Positions 8,880 through 17,414 of a stretch of DNA of 57,631 nt are shown one piece after another. The notes under the pieces were generated by a model that ran no database searches, was not told the origin of the DNA, and was given only the letters and a program-made list of their open reading frames with translations. Every line of letters begins with the position of its first letter. The stretch's first letter is position 1. The translations under genes were made by a program, and so were the position numbers. The stretch is from positions 1 through 57,631 of the forward strand of contig JAJDOK010000091.1 of assembly GCA_022340185.1 (NCBI GenBank), written 5' to 3'. The stretch is from Salaquimonas sp. GTDB taxonomy: Bacteria; Pseudomonadota; Alphaproteobacteria; Rhizobiales; Rhizobiaceae.

Positions 8880-9000
8880 TGAGATGTCAATATTGATGCA
8901 ACAATCCTGTTCGAACAGCCGGATTGACCGCGCTCGCAGTGAAATTTCGAAAGGATGTGAAACAGGTATTTCAGATGAGCGGTAGCTGGCCAGATCGGTG

Positions 9001-9822
9001 TCAGCCGGTGGGCGAGGCGCCTCCGGCAAAGGATTTCAGCCGTTCGAGGTCTTCCGAGACCGCGCCGGTCACGCGCTTGAGGTGATCCAGATATTCGCGG
9101 GCAAAGGCGTCCGGCTTGAGATAATCCTTGGGCCACAGCAGCGAGATGGCGCCAAAGACCTTTTCATCGCGATGGATCGGTACCGCGATCGCCGAGAGGC
9201 CGTCGTCGAACCTTGTGTTGCCGATGAAATGGGGTCCGCGCATGCCGTATCCGCACTTGCGTGCCGTATCCAGATGCGCGCGGTATTGCTCCACCGTCAA
9301 CCCATAGCGCGCCAGCCCCCACTCCTTGTCGTTACGGGTTTTCGCCGCGACGCTTTCGAAGGTCGAATCCGGCAATTCGGCAAAGCAGGCCGTTCCCGAC
9401 GCCGATCCGAAAATGTTGACGTGCATGTCGATGAAGGCGCGATAGAGATGGTAGGGGCTCAATGGCCTCGTGGATTCCAGGATACGCATGCGGTCGCCCT
9501 CGAAAAGATGGATGTCGGAGGGCCAGCCGATCTCGTTGGTCAGCGCGATGACATGCGGCAGGGCCACATCGACGGCGAATGCCACGTCCGCGGGCACCGG
9601 CACACCCGTGCTCGCCGTCATCAGTACGCTGGTGCGGTAGCGTCCGTCGGCAAGCGAACGGCGTACGAGACGCCGCTCAACAAGCGTGCCCAGCAACCGC
9701 CGGATGGAGGATTTCGATATCCCCGATGCCTTGTGAAGTTCGGCGAGCGAGCAGGACCCATTGCGAGCAATGAGTTCCAGTACGGTGATGCCGCGGTCCA
9801 GGGCCTGGTGTTCGAGTTTCAT
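9001..9822 (-). CDS. IclR-family transcriptional regulator
   Basis: A 273-residue IclR-type regulator. The N-terminal winged helix-turn-helix spans about residues 5-65 (SLAELHKASGISKSSIRRLLGTL), and the effector-binding GAF-like domain spans about 80-260. Regulators of this family often control catabolic genes next to them and bind a palindrome in the shared promoter. Here the gene diverges from the TRAP transporter across 95 bp, and a perfect palindrome lies 8 bp before its own ATG, which suggests repression or activation of the TRAP-sulfatase-MatB genes and autoregulation. Effector is unknown; it is probably the imported substrate or its cleavage product. Confidence 0.87.
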   Translation of the reverse strand: MKLEHQALDRGITVLELIARNGSCSLAELHKASGISKSSIRRLLGTLVERRLVRRSLADGRYRTSVLMTASTGVPVPADVAFAVDVALPHVIALTNEIGWPSDIHLFEGDRMRILESTRPLSPYHLYRAFIDMHVNIFGSASGTACFAELPDSTFESVAAKTRNDKEWGLARYGLTVEQYRAHLDTARKCGYGMRGPHFIGNTRFDDGLSAIAVPIHRDEKVFGAISLLWPKDYLKPDAFAREYLDHLKRVTGAVSEDLERLKSFAGGASPTG

Positions 9823-9830
9823 GTCGCAAA

Positions 9831-9849
9831 CGTGCCGCTCAGCGGCACG
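9831..9849. promoter_or_regulatory. 9-bp-arm palindrome between iclR-type gene and TRAP operon
   Basis: CGTGCCGCT at 9831-9839 and AGCGGCACG at 9841-9849 form an uninterrupted palindrome around one central base. It sits 8 bp upstream of the IclR start codon and 68 bp before the transporter start. IclR proteins are known to bind such dyads, so this is the best operator candidate. A hairpin in the iclR leader RNA is the alternative reading. Confidence 0.5.
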
Positions 9850-9917
9850 CTATACGCTTTCTTGTTGTCGCGGCAAGAGGGAGGTGCAGTAGTTCGTGCC
9901 GGGAGGAACCGGCATTG

Positions 9918-11816
9918 ATGCGCAATCGCCTGATCGGCACGCTCGACAGGATCGCTGCGATCCTGGCAGCATTCATGTCTGCCTTCGCGATCTATGTCGC
10001 CGCCTTCGGCGTTTTCGACAACATCATCGTCTCCGGCCTGACAGTGCTGATCGCGGTGCTCTACGGCTTCGTTTCCTGGCGCGCTACCGAGACTTCGCCG
10101 GGCCCCACCTGGCTGCTGGTGGCGCACGCAGTGTTGGCGCTCGTCATCATAGCGCTGTTCTACGACTGGGCCGAATTGATGTTCGAGCAGGAATATCTGT
10201 TCGTCACGATCAGCCTTGCCCAGGACGTTTTCGCCTGGATTTCGTTCGCGCTGATCGCCTATCTGACCTGGCGTTTCTTCGGAATGCCCATGCTGCTGGT
10301 GATTGCCGCTGCCGGTGTCTATGTGCTGGCGCCTTCCACCTTCGGGGGCGGCGGCGAACACTGGACGAGGGTCGCCGAAAATCTCTGGTTCTCGACCGAT
10401 GGCGTGTTCGGGAGACCGGTCGAGGTCGTCGGGCGCATCGTGCTGATCTATGTCGTTCTCGGTGCGGTATTGCAGTCGGCAGGCGCGGGCGAGGTGCTAT
10501 TGAAAATCGCCTTCGCTGCGACCGGCAGGCTTGCTGGCGGTCCGGCACATGCAGCCGTCGTCGGCTCCGCCATGTTCGGCACCATGTCGGGCGCGGCAGT
10601 GGCCAATGTGGTGTCGACGGGCGTTTTCACCATTCCCGTCATCAAGCGGGTGGGCTTCAGCCCGCGCTTTGCCGGCGGTGTGGAGGCAGCCGCCTCGACG
10701 GGCGGCCAGATCATGCCTCCGGTCATGGGCGCGGTCGCCTTCCTGATGGCCGACATTACCGGAATCTCCTATCTGAAGATCATCGTCGCAGCCGCCATTC
10801 CGGCACTGATGTATTACGGTTCGCTGTTTGCCTTCGTGTCGGTCGAGGCGCGGCGCATGAACATCAAGCCGCTGCCGAAGTCCGAACGCGCCAGGCTAAC
10901 GCGCGACGACATGGTCAAGAGCCTTGCGTTCTGGGCGCCGCTTGCCGTCATCGTAGCCGTACTTGTCACCGGACGCACGGCGCAGAATGCCGGCGCCTAT
11001 GCGACCGCCATTGCCTTCGTCGCCTGCCTGATCCTGTTCCCCGAGTTCCGTCATCCGCGCAAATGGTGGGAAGCGCTGGTCGATGCCGGGCGTTCGTCGG
11101 CTGTGTTGATGGTCGTGGTTGCCGGCATCGGCTTCGTGATCGGCGTCGTCAACATGACCGGGGTCGGCATCATGTTCGCCGAAAGCGTCCTCGCCTACTC
11201 GCATAGTTCCCTTTCGATAGCACTGGTCATGGTGATGCTGGCGAGCCTGTTCCTCGGCATGGGCGTGCCGACGGGGGCGGCCTATCTGATCATCGCCATT
11301 GTCCTTGGTCCGGCGATATCCAGCCTCGGCGTGCCGTTGGTCGCCGCGCATCTGTTCGTGCTCTATTTCGGCGTGCTCAGTTCGGTGACGCCTCCGGTGG
11401 CGCTGTCGGCCTTCGCCGCCGCGCCGATTGCCGGCGCCAAGCCGATGGAAACGGGCTGGGCGGCGGTGCGACTGGCTGCACCCGGCTTCATCATACCGTT
11501 CGTTTTCATCTACCACCCCGACGTGCTGCTGATCGTCGAGGGCGCAACGATCACCGGAGCGGTATGGGCCTGCGGCGCCTTCGCCATCTCGACCTGGGGA
11601 CTTGTCACCGGACTGGTGGGCTGGGAGGGCGTCGCGCTGCCCTATTGGCAACGCGCGATCAGGCTGGCCGCGGGCATAGCGGTCCTGTCTGTCGATGTTC
11701 CCATTGCCGTGACGGCGGTGATCATCCTCATCGCACTTTCTGTGCAGCGGCGGTTAATGTCCCGACCCGCCGAACTCATCAAAGATCAACGGGACACAAT
11801 CGGGAGGATCGAATGA
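9918..11816 (+). CDS. TRAP transporter permease, fused small and large subunits (TAXI type)
   Basis: A 632-residue inner-membrane protein in which the 4-TM (DctQ-like) part, about residues 1-170, is fused to the 12-TM (DctM-like) channel part. Fused 4TM/12TM permeases are characteristic of TAXI-type TRAP systems that use a TAXI binding protein, which is the next gene. The DctM-part blocks are visible: GSAMFGTMSGAAVANV, STGGQIMPPVMG and GMGVPTGAAYL. Transport is secondary, driven by the Na+ gradient. I chose ATG 9918; a TTG at 9915 lies closer to the GGAGG box (9902-9906) and may be used instead. The stop overlaps the binding-protein ATG by ATGA. Substrate is not predictable, although organic acids are common. 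Confidence 0.88.
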   Translation: MRNRLIGTLDRIAAILAAFMSAFAIYVAAFGVFDNIIVSGLTVLIAVLYGFVSWRATETSPGPTWLLVAHAVLALVIIALFYDWAELMFEQEYLFVTISLAQDVFAWISFALIAYLTWRFFGMPMLLVIAAAGVYVLAPSTFGGGGEHWTRVAENLWFSTDGVFGRPVEVVGRIVLIYVVLGAVLQSAGAGEVLLKIAFAATGRLAGGPAHAAVVGSAMFGTMSGAAVANVVSTGVFTIPVIKRVGFSPRFAGGVEAAASTGGQIMPPVMGAVAFLMADITGISYLKIIVAAAIPALMYYGSLFAFVSVEARRMNIKPLPKSERARLTRDDMVKSLAFWAPLAVIVAVLVTGRTAQNAGAYATAIAFVACLILFPEFRHPRKWWEALVDAGRSSAVLMVVVAGIGFVIGVVNMTGVGIMFAESVLAYSHSSLSIALVMVMLASLFLGMGVPTGAAYLIIAIVLGPAISSLGVPLVAAHLFVLYFGVLSSVTPPVALSAFAAAPIAGAKPMETGWAAVRLAAPGFIIPFVFIYHPDVLLIVEGATITGAVWACGAFAISTWGLVTGLVGWEGVALPYWQRAIRLAAGIAVLSVDVPIAVTAVIILIALSVQRRLMSRPAELIKDQRDTIGRIE

Positions 11817-12853
11817 AGACCCTGCTCAAGACCTTCATGGTCGGCGCGATGGCGCTGACCGTGACATCGGGCCTGACACTGGGATTGTCCGGCAGCGCCC
11901 AGGCGCAGCAGCACAATCTGAAAATGGCGACCATCGCACCCGGCTCGTCCGCCTATCTGACGATGACCACCATGGCGACGATGGTGAACCAGGCGCTCGA
12001 CAATGTCGACATCCAGGTCGATGCGACGGGTGCCGCCACCAAGCACATGATCGAACTGGCCCAGGGCAAGCTCGACATGTGCATGACCTCTCCGACGGTC
12101 TACAAGTTCATGAAGAACGGCTCGGTGATGTACAAGAAGCTGGCGGACGCGCCGCAGCTTGCCGAAAACTTGAGGCTGGTGCTGTGGTTTCCGCTCGGCC
12201 AGTACCACATCGTGACCTATGCCGACGACAACATGACGAAGCCGGCCGACATCAAGGGCAAGCGCGTGTTCCTTGGGCCCCCGGGAGGCGGCGCATGGGC
12301 GGCGGCGCGCGGCTGGGTAAAGATTCTGACCGGAGGGTTCGAACCCGACAAGGACTACGAAAACGTCAAGGCAAGCTGGTCCTCGGCCTTCCAGGGATTC
12401 CAGGACCGGCAGTTCGATGTCTATGTGACGACCGGCATCGCTCCCTTCCCGCAACTCGAGCAGCTCGCCCTGACATCCAAGATGCGTCTGCTTGGTTTCG
12501 ACAAGGCCCAGTTCGAGGCCAACGAGGCCGCCAAGAAATACACCGAGATCCAGGGTGAGGAACTCGGCATCATTCCCGCCGGCATCTATGGCAATGGTGT
12601 GGTCAACAAGGAAGATGTCTACACGCTCGGCGCGGTCGTCGGCGTGGCGGCGCGCGCCGACCTCGATCCGGACCTGGTCTACGCCATCACCAAGGCGTTC
12701 TGGGACCAGCGCAAAAACGCGATGAAGGCCAATCCCTGGATGAAGGACATCACCATGGACTATGCGGTCCAGGATGGCGGACTGAAGCTTCACCCGGGTG
12801 CGCTGCGCTTCTACGAGGAAGCCGGCGTCAAGATACCCGACGGTTCGAAATAA
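11813..12853 (+). CDS. TAXI-family TRAP solute-binding protein
   Basis: A 346-residue periplasmic receptor for the upstream permease. Residues 1-31 form a signal peptide ending SAQAQ (cleavage after AQA). The mature part begins with the family pattern KMATIAPGSSAYLTM and has the typical GVVNKEDVYTLGAVVGV-like segment in its C-terminal half. The ATG at 11813 overlaps the permease stop and is preceded by GGGAGGA, so it is preferred over the longer open frame. TAXI receptors bind small carboxylates or amino acids such as glutamate; ligand here is unknown. Coupling to a sulfatase gene suggests a sulfated or otherwise esterified anion, which is inference. Confidence 0.9.
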   Translation: MKTLLKTFMVGAMALTVTSGLTLGLSGSAQAQQHNLKMATIAPGSSAYLTMTTMATMVNQALDNVDIQVDATGAATKHMIELAQGKLDMCMTSPTVYKFMKNGSVMYKKLADAPQLAENLRLVLWFPLGQYHIVTYADDNMTKPADIKGKRVFLGPPGGGAWAAARGWVKILTGGFEPDKDYENVKASWSSAFQGFQDRQFDVYVTTGIAPFPQLEQLALTSKMRLLGFDKAQFEANEAAKKYTEIQGEELGIIPAGIYGNGVVNKEDVYTLGAVVGVAARADLDPDLVYAITKAFWDQRKNAMKANPWMKDITMDYAVQDGGLKLHPGALRFYEEAGVKIPDGSK

Positions 12854-12876
12854 TCAGTTGGGGCAAGGCAGGCCGT

Positions 12877-12893
12877 CCCCGCTTCTGGCGGGG
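12877..12893 (+). terminator. GC hairpin after the TAXI binding-protein gene
   Basis: CCCCGC at 12877-12882 pairs with GCGGGG at 12888-12893 around a 5-base loop, 24 bp after the stop codon. No T-run follows, so it may be an attenuating or RNA-stabilising hairpin that keeps transporter mRNA more abundant than the downstream sulfatase mRNA, and not a full terminator. Confidence 0.35.
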
Positions 12894-13019
12894 GCGGTAA
12901 CATCCCTGCGGCCTGTCTGGTTCGTCACGCGTCACACAGAGCGTTGCGAAAACAGCGATGTTGTCGCAAATGGGCAGGTAATCCCATCCTTGATGGCACG
13001 CAAAATCCGGTGACAGTGA

Positions 13020-14690
13020 ATGGCTCGCAATATCCGCAACATCCTTTTCATCATGTTCGACCAGTTGCGGTTCGACTATCTGAGCTGCACCGGCCACAGG
13101 TATCTCGAAACGCCCAATATCGATGCGTTCGCCGCAAGGGGCGTACGGTTTTCCCGCGCCTATGTGCAGTCGACGATCTGCGGCGCCTCGCGCATGAGTT
13201 TCTATACCGGCCGCTACGTCTCCAGCCACGGCGCGGCATGGAACAATTTCCCGCTCAAGGTAGGCGAGATGACGCTGGGCGACCATCTGCGCAAGCATGG
13301 CGTGTCGAGCTGGCTGATCGGCAAGACCCACATGAAGGTCGACGGCGAGGGCATGGACCGGCTCGGCATTTCGCACGATTCGGTCATCGGCGCGCGTGTC
13401 GCCGAATGCGGCTTCGACGTGCATACGCGCGACGACGGGCTGTGGGCGCAGGGCGAGGCCGGCTTCTACGATTCGAGCCGCTCGCCCTACAACGAATATC
13501 TGGCGCGCAAGGGTTACGAGGGCGACAATCCCTGGGCCAACCATGCCAATGCCGGCATCGACAACGACGGCAACATCGCCAGCGGCTGGCTGATGAAGAA
13601 CGCGTCGCTGCCGGCCAACATCGCCGAGGAAGACAGCGAGACGCCGTGGCTCACCTCGCAGGCGATCGACTTTCTGGGCAGCGCCGAGGCGAAGGAACCC
13701 TGGCTCTGTCACCTGTCCTATATCAAGCCGCACTGGCCCTATATCGTGCCGGCGCACTACCATGCCATGTACGGGCCGCAGCACATCCAGCCGCCGGTGC
13801 GCGACGTCTGCGAAAAATCGAATCCGCACCCGGTGTTCGGCCAGTTTATGGCCGGAACGGTGGGCAGCGCCTTTGCGCGCGACGAGGTGCGCGAGGCGGT
13901 GATCCCGGCCTATATGGGCCTCGTCAAGCAGTGCGACGACCAGATGGGTCGGCTTTTCGCGCATCTGGAAGAGACCGGCCGCATGGAGGACACGATGATC
14001 GTGATCACCTCCGACCACGGCGACTATCTCGGCGATCACTGGCTCGGCGAGAAGGAACTGTTCCACGACTGCTCGGTCCGCATTCCGATGATCGTCTACG
14101 ATCCGCGCGAAGTAGCCGATGCCACACGCGGCAGCGTCAGCGACGCCCTCGTCGAATCGATCGATCTGGCGCCGACTTTTCTTGACGCGGTCGGCGCGAA
14201 GGTGCCCGGACACATTCTCGAGGGACGGTCGCTGACGCCGTTCCTGCACGGCGTGGCGCCGGACGATTGGCGCAGTTACGCCGTCAGCGAATACGATTAT
14301 TCACCGACGCAAGCAGCAAAGAATCTCGACGTCGCGCCGCGCGATGCGCGCATGTTCATGGTGGTGACGGACGCATGGAAGCTGATCCATGCCGAGGGCG
14401 GATTCCGCCCGATGCTGTTCGACATGAAGAACGATCCTGGCGAACTGCACGATCTGGGCGGCAGTGCCGACCATGGCGGGATCATCGAAATGATGTACGA
14501 GCATCTCAACGAGTGGGCGCTTCGGATGTCGCAGCGCACCACCGTCTCCGACGAGCAGATCATGGCGATGCGCTCGGGCGGCGGCTCGATCCGCAAGGGC
14601 ATCGTGCTCGGCGTCTACGACCAGGATGAGATCGATCCGGCGCTGCTTGTCAAATATCGCGGCAAGGCGCAGCGGCGCATCCCCGGCTAG
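13020..14690 (+). CDS. Sulfatase-family hydrolase (arylsulfatase/phosphonate monoester hydrolase-like)
   Basis: A 556-residue cytoplasmic enzyme (no signal peptide) of the alkaline phosphatase superfamily, sulfatase branch. The metal-binding aspartate occurs in LFIMFDQLRFD (D14). The formylglycine site is C54-G-A-S-R58, matching C-x-[PA]-x-R, so C54 should be converted to formylglycine by a maturase encoded elsewhere. The histidine/lysine block GKTHM and the metal site ITSDHGDYLGDH (about 330-343) are present. Such enzymes hydrolyse sulfate esters, or phosphonate and phosphate diesters in the PMH branch. Its place between a TRAP importer and MatB suggests cleavage of the imported compound, leaving a malonate-like acid. 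Substrate is inferred, not shown. Confidence 0.83.
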   Translation: MARNIRNILFIMFDQLRFDYLSCTGHRYLETPNIDAFAARGVRFSRAYVQSTICGASRMSFYTGRYVSSHGAAWNNFPLKVGEMTLGDHLRKHGVSSWLIGKTHMKVDGEGMDRLGISHDSVIGARVAECGFDVHTRDDGLWAQGEAGFYDSSRSPYNEYLARKGYEGDNPWANHANAGIDNDGNIASGWLMKNASLPANIAEEDSETPWLTSQAIDFLGSAEAKEPWLCHLSYIKPHWPYIVPAHYHAMYGPQHIQPPVRDVCEKSNPHPVFGQFMAGTVGSAFARDEVREAVIPAYMGLVKQCDDQMGRLFAHLEETGRMEDTMIVITSDHGDYLGDHWLGEKELFHDCSVRIPMIVYDPREVADATRGSVSDALVESIDLAPTFLDAVGAKVPGHILEGRSLTPFLHGVAPDDWRSYAVSEYDYSPTQAAKNLDVAPRDARMFMVVTDAWKLIHAEGGFRPMLFDMKNDPGELHDLGGSADHGGIIEMMYEHLNEWALRMSQRTTVSDEQIMAMRSGGGSIRKGIVLGVYDQDEIDPALLVKYRGKAQRRIPG

Positions 14691-14808
14691 CTAAAAGTGT
14701 GCGCCTGAAAAGCAAAGAGACCTTTACCGCGGCATGAGCAGCGGCGTATGCGTCAGGCTTGGAACGTTCGCCGGCATTGTTGTCCGGGCGGGCGGGAATG
14801 GGTGAGGC

Positions 14809-16338
14809 ATGAACCGCAATCTCTATGCGATCCTTTTCGAGAAGTTCTCCAGCCATATCGACCAGCCCTGCCTGGTGACGGATGAGCGGATTTGGAGCTA
14901 TGGCGACATCGATGCCGAAGCCTCGCGCATGGCCGGGGTCATCAGGGCTGGCGGGGTCGAGCCCGGCGACCGGATTGTAGTGCAGGTCGAAAAATCGGCG
15001 GAGGCGGTAGCGCTCTATCTCGCCTGTCTTAGAACCGGCGCCATCTTCATTCCGCTCAACACGGCCTATACGCCGGCGGAAGTCGGCTATTTCCTGGGCG
15101 ATGCCGAACCGGCGCTGTTTGTCTGTACACCACAGAACCTGGCGCATTACGAAGATGGCAAGGGCGCATACACACCAGCGATGATCCTGACGCTGGACGA
15201 GGTCGGCGGCGGTACACTGATGGAGCGCGCGGGCGAGGCGCACCCGGTCACCGACATACTTCAATGCTCCGATGATGATCTGGCGGCGATCCTCTACACT
15301 TCCGGCACGACGGGGCGTTCCAAGGGCGCCATGCTGAGCCATGGCAACCTTTCGTCCAATGCGCTGACGCTGGTCGACTTTTGGGGATTCGAGGAAGGCG
15401 ACGTGCTGCTGCACGCACTGCCGATCTTCCATGTGCACGGGCTGTTCGTCGCGCTGCATTGCGCCATGCTGAACGCCTCACCCATGCTGTTCCTGCCGAA
15501 ATTCGATGTGGGTGAAGTGCGCGCCGCGCTGCCGAATGCGACCGTGATGATGGGGGTTCCGACCTTCTATACGCGGCTGATGGATCAGAAGGACTTCGAC
15601 CGGCAGGAATGCGCGCATATGCGGCTGTTCATCTCCGGTTCCGCGCCGCTGACGGCGCAGGCGCATGAGGCGTTCGAGGCGCGGACCGGCCACCGTATCC
15701 TGGAACGCTACGGCATGACGGAAGCCGGCATGATCACCTCCAACCCTAATGACGGCGAGCGGATCGCCGGAACGGTGGGCTTCGCGCTGCCGGGCATCGA
15801 GGTGCGCGTGCACAATGAAAAGGGCGAGCGTGTCTACGACGACGTCGGCACGATCCAGGTGCGCGGCCCCAACATCTTCAAGGGCTATTGGCGCATGCCG
15901 GAGAAGACGGCGGAGGAATTCACCGCGGACGGTTTCTTCATCACGGGCGATCTCGGCACGCAGGCCGAGGACGGGCGTGTCGCCATCGTCGGGCGCGGCA
16001 AGGACCTGATTATTTCCGGCGGCTACAACATCTACCCCAAGGAAATCGAATCCGTGCTCGACAATGTCGAGGGCGTGGTGGAATCGGCGGTGATCGGCAC
16101 GACGCATGCCGATTTCGGTGAGGGCGTGGTGGCGGTTATCGCCACGCGCGATGGCAAACCGCTCGATATTGAAAAACTGCAAGCCACCGTCGGCGCGGAA
16201 CTGGCCCGTTTCAAGCATCCCAGAGCCTGGCGTTTCGTCGAGGCATTGCCTCGCAACACCATGGGCAAGGTGCAGAAGAACATGCTGCGCGAGCGCTATG
16301 ACGACGCGTTCACCTCACCTGGCGACGGTGGCTTCTGA
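14809..16338 (+). CDS. matB: Malonyl-CoA synthetase (MatB-like)
   Basis: A 509-residue acyl-CoA synthetase of the ANL superfamily, closest in pattern to rhizobial MatB, which converts malonate (or methylmalonate) plus CoA and ATP into malonyl-CoA. The ATP P-loop YTSGTTGRSKG is at 163-173, with A5/A8-type motifs ERYGMTE and ITGDLG downstream and the catalytic lysine in NTMGKVQK near residue 490. The N-terminal phrase VQVEKSAEAVALYLACLRTG is a MatB hallmark. A GGGTGAGG box lies just before the ATG. The usual partners matA (decarboxylase) and matC are absent in this window, so the product may feed elsewhere. It lies 118 bp after the sulfatase gene and is probably cotranscribed. Confidence 0.85.
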   Translation: MNRNLYAILFEKFSSHIDQPCLVTDERIWSYGDIDAEASRMAGVIRAGGVEPGDRIVVQVEKSAEAVALYLACLRTGAIFIPLNTAYTPAEVGYFLGDAEPALFVCTPQNLAHYEDGKGAYTPAMILTLDEVGGGTLMERAGEAHPVTDILQCSDDDLAAILYTSGTTGRSKGAMLSHGNLSSNALTLVDFWGFEEGDVLLHALPIFHVHGLFVALHCAMLNASPMLFLPKFDVGEVRAALPNATVMMGVPTFYTRLMDQKDFDRQECAHMRLFISGSAPLTAQAHEAFEARTGHRILERYGMTEAGMITSNPNDGERIAGTVGFALPGIEVRVHNEKGERVYDDVGTIQVRGPNIFKGYWRMPEKTAEEFTADGFFITGDLGTQAEDGRVAIVGRGKDLIISGGYNIYPKEIESVLDNVEGVVESAVIGTTHADFGEGVVAVIATRDGKPLDIEKLQATVGAELARFKHPRAWRFVEALPRNTMGKVQKNMLRERYDDAFTSPGDGGF

Positions 16339-16341
16339 TCG

Positions 16342-17403
16342 TCACTTCAGATTGGACGCCGTCCAGGTGACCAATTGCTTCGTTGTTGAGGTAAACACCT
16401 CGCCGAGCGCGGAGGCTGCTGCCGCCTCTCCGGTGCCGGTGGCCGGCACCTGCGCCTGGAAATGGTGCGCGGCGACGACCGCGCCATTGCGGTCGAGGAC
16501 TTTCACGACAAGGTCGATGGCGCCTGCCGGCCGAGGCTTGTCGATGAGCCAGAAGCCGCGGATGTCGATTGCGAGGTTGTAGTCGGGATCGGGCGCGTCA
16601 GCGGGGCGCATGACGTCGAGATAACCGGCATTTTCGAAGCTCTGGATGATCCTCGCCTGGAACAGCGCCGGCAGGGAATCGGCCCAGCGGGCGTCGTCGA
16701 TCGGCCTTGTGGCGTCGCCATCGACGCGCTCGAGTATGCGGTCGGTGTTGAGCGCGAGGACGACGGAAGGCTCGCTGATGCTCAATTGCCATTTCCCCGT
16801 GTCGGCTGGCGATGGGAAGGATGTCGCCGCCAGCAGGTCGTGCGTGACCTTCTTGTCCTTGCCGGAATCGCCGCCTGCAAGCTTTGCAAGCCCGGCGAGA
16901 ATGGCGTCGAAGCGGCCGGAATTCTTTTCCAGCATATTGTCGAGCACGCCGAGAATGCGGCCCGCCTTCTGCGTCCAGCTTCGCGAGGCATCGGGATTGG
17001 CTTGCAGCATGGGCGGATGGGCGGCGTCGCCAACAAGACGTGGCGCGTCGAGGCTGCCTCCGGTCAGCAGCACATTGGCGGCACCGGTCAGTCCCTGATA
17101 GTCGATGCCGACCCCGGTGTCGGCATGAACCGGCGTGGCGGCGGCAATCGAGATGGTGGCGATCAGATCGCCCGGATTGGCGGCGTCGAGCTGGATGCGC
17201 TCGACCTCACCGACCTTGACGCCGTTGAACAGGACGTCGGCGCCGGTGGACAGGCCCGTGATCGGCACGGTGAAGCGGACCTGATAGGTGGCCCGTTCGC
17301 CGAAACCGGACTTGTTGTCCAGCCAGTAGACGAAGGCGAACATGGCGACGATCACGGCAACGGCAAAAAGTCCCGTCAGGATGTAGCGTGCCTTGAACTC
17401 CAT
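16342..17403 (-). CDS. MCE/MlaD-type lipid-binding protein fused to ABC auxiliary (PqiC-like) domain
   Basis: A 353-residue inner-membrane-anchored periplasmic protein. Residues 8-28 are a single membrane helix; 38-115 form an MCE (MlaD) domain (RFTVPITGLSTGADVLFNGVKVG), which makes the hexameric lipid channel of Mla systems. From about 190 the sequence matches the ABC-transport auxiliary/PqiC domain (SEPSVVLALNTDRI, FQARIIQSFENAGYL). In most rhizobia that domain is a separate lipoprotein gene behind mlaD. Here both are in one frame with a short linker, and the long helical tail usual in MlaD is nearly missing. I chose ATG 17403 with AGGA 8 bp upstream; TTG 17418 would overlap the ATPase stop. 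Confidence 0.8.
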   Translation of the reverse strand: MEFKARYILTGLFAVAVIVAMFAFVYWLDNKSGFGERATYQVRFTVPITGLSTGADVLFNGVKVGEVERIQLDAANPGDLIATISIAAATPVHADTGVGIDYQGLTGAANVLLTGGSLDAPRLVGDAAHPPMLQANPDASRSWTQKAGRILGVLDNMLEKNSGRFDAILAGLAKLAGGDSGKDKKVTHDLLAATSFPSPADTGKWQLSISEPSVVLALNTDRILERVDGDATRPIDDARWADSLPALFQARIIQSFENAGYLDVMRPADAPDPDYNLAIDIRGFWLIDKPRPAGAIDLVVKVLDRNGAVVAAHHFQAQVPATGTGEAAAASALGEVFTSTTKQLVTWTASNLK

Positions 17404-17414
17404 GATATCCGTCC

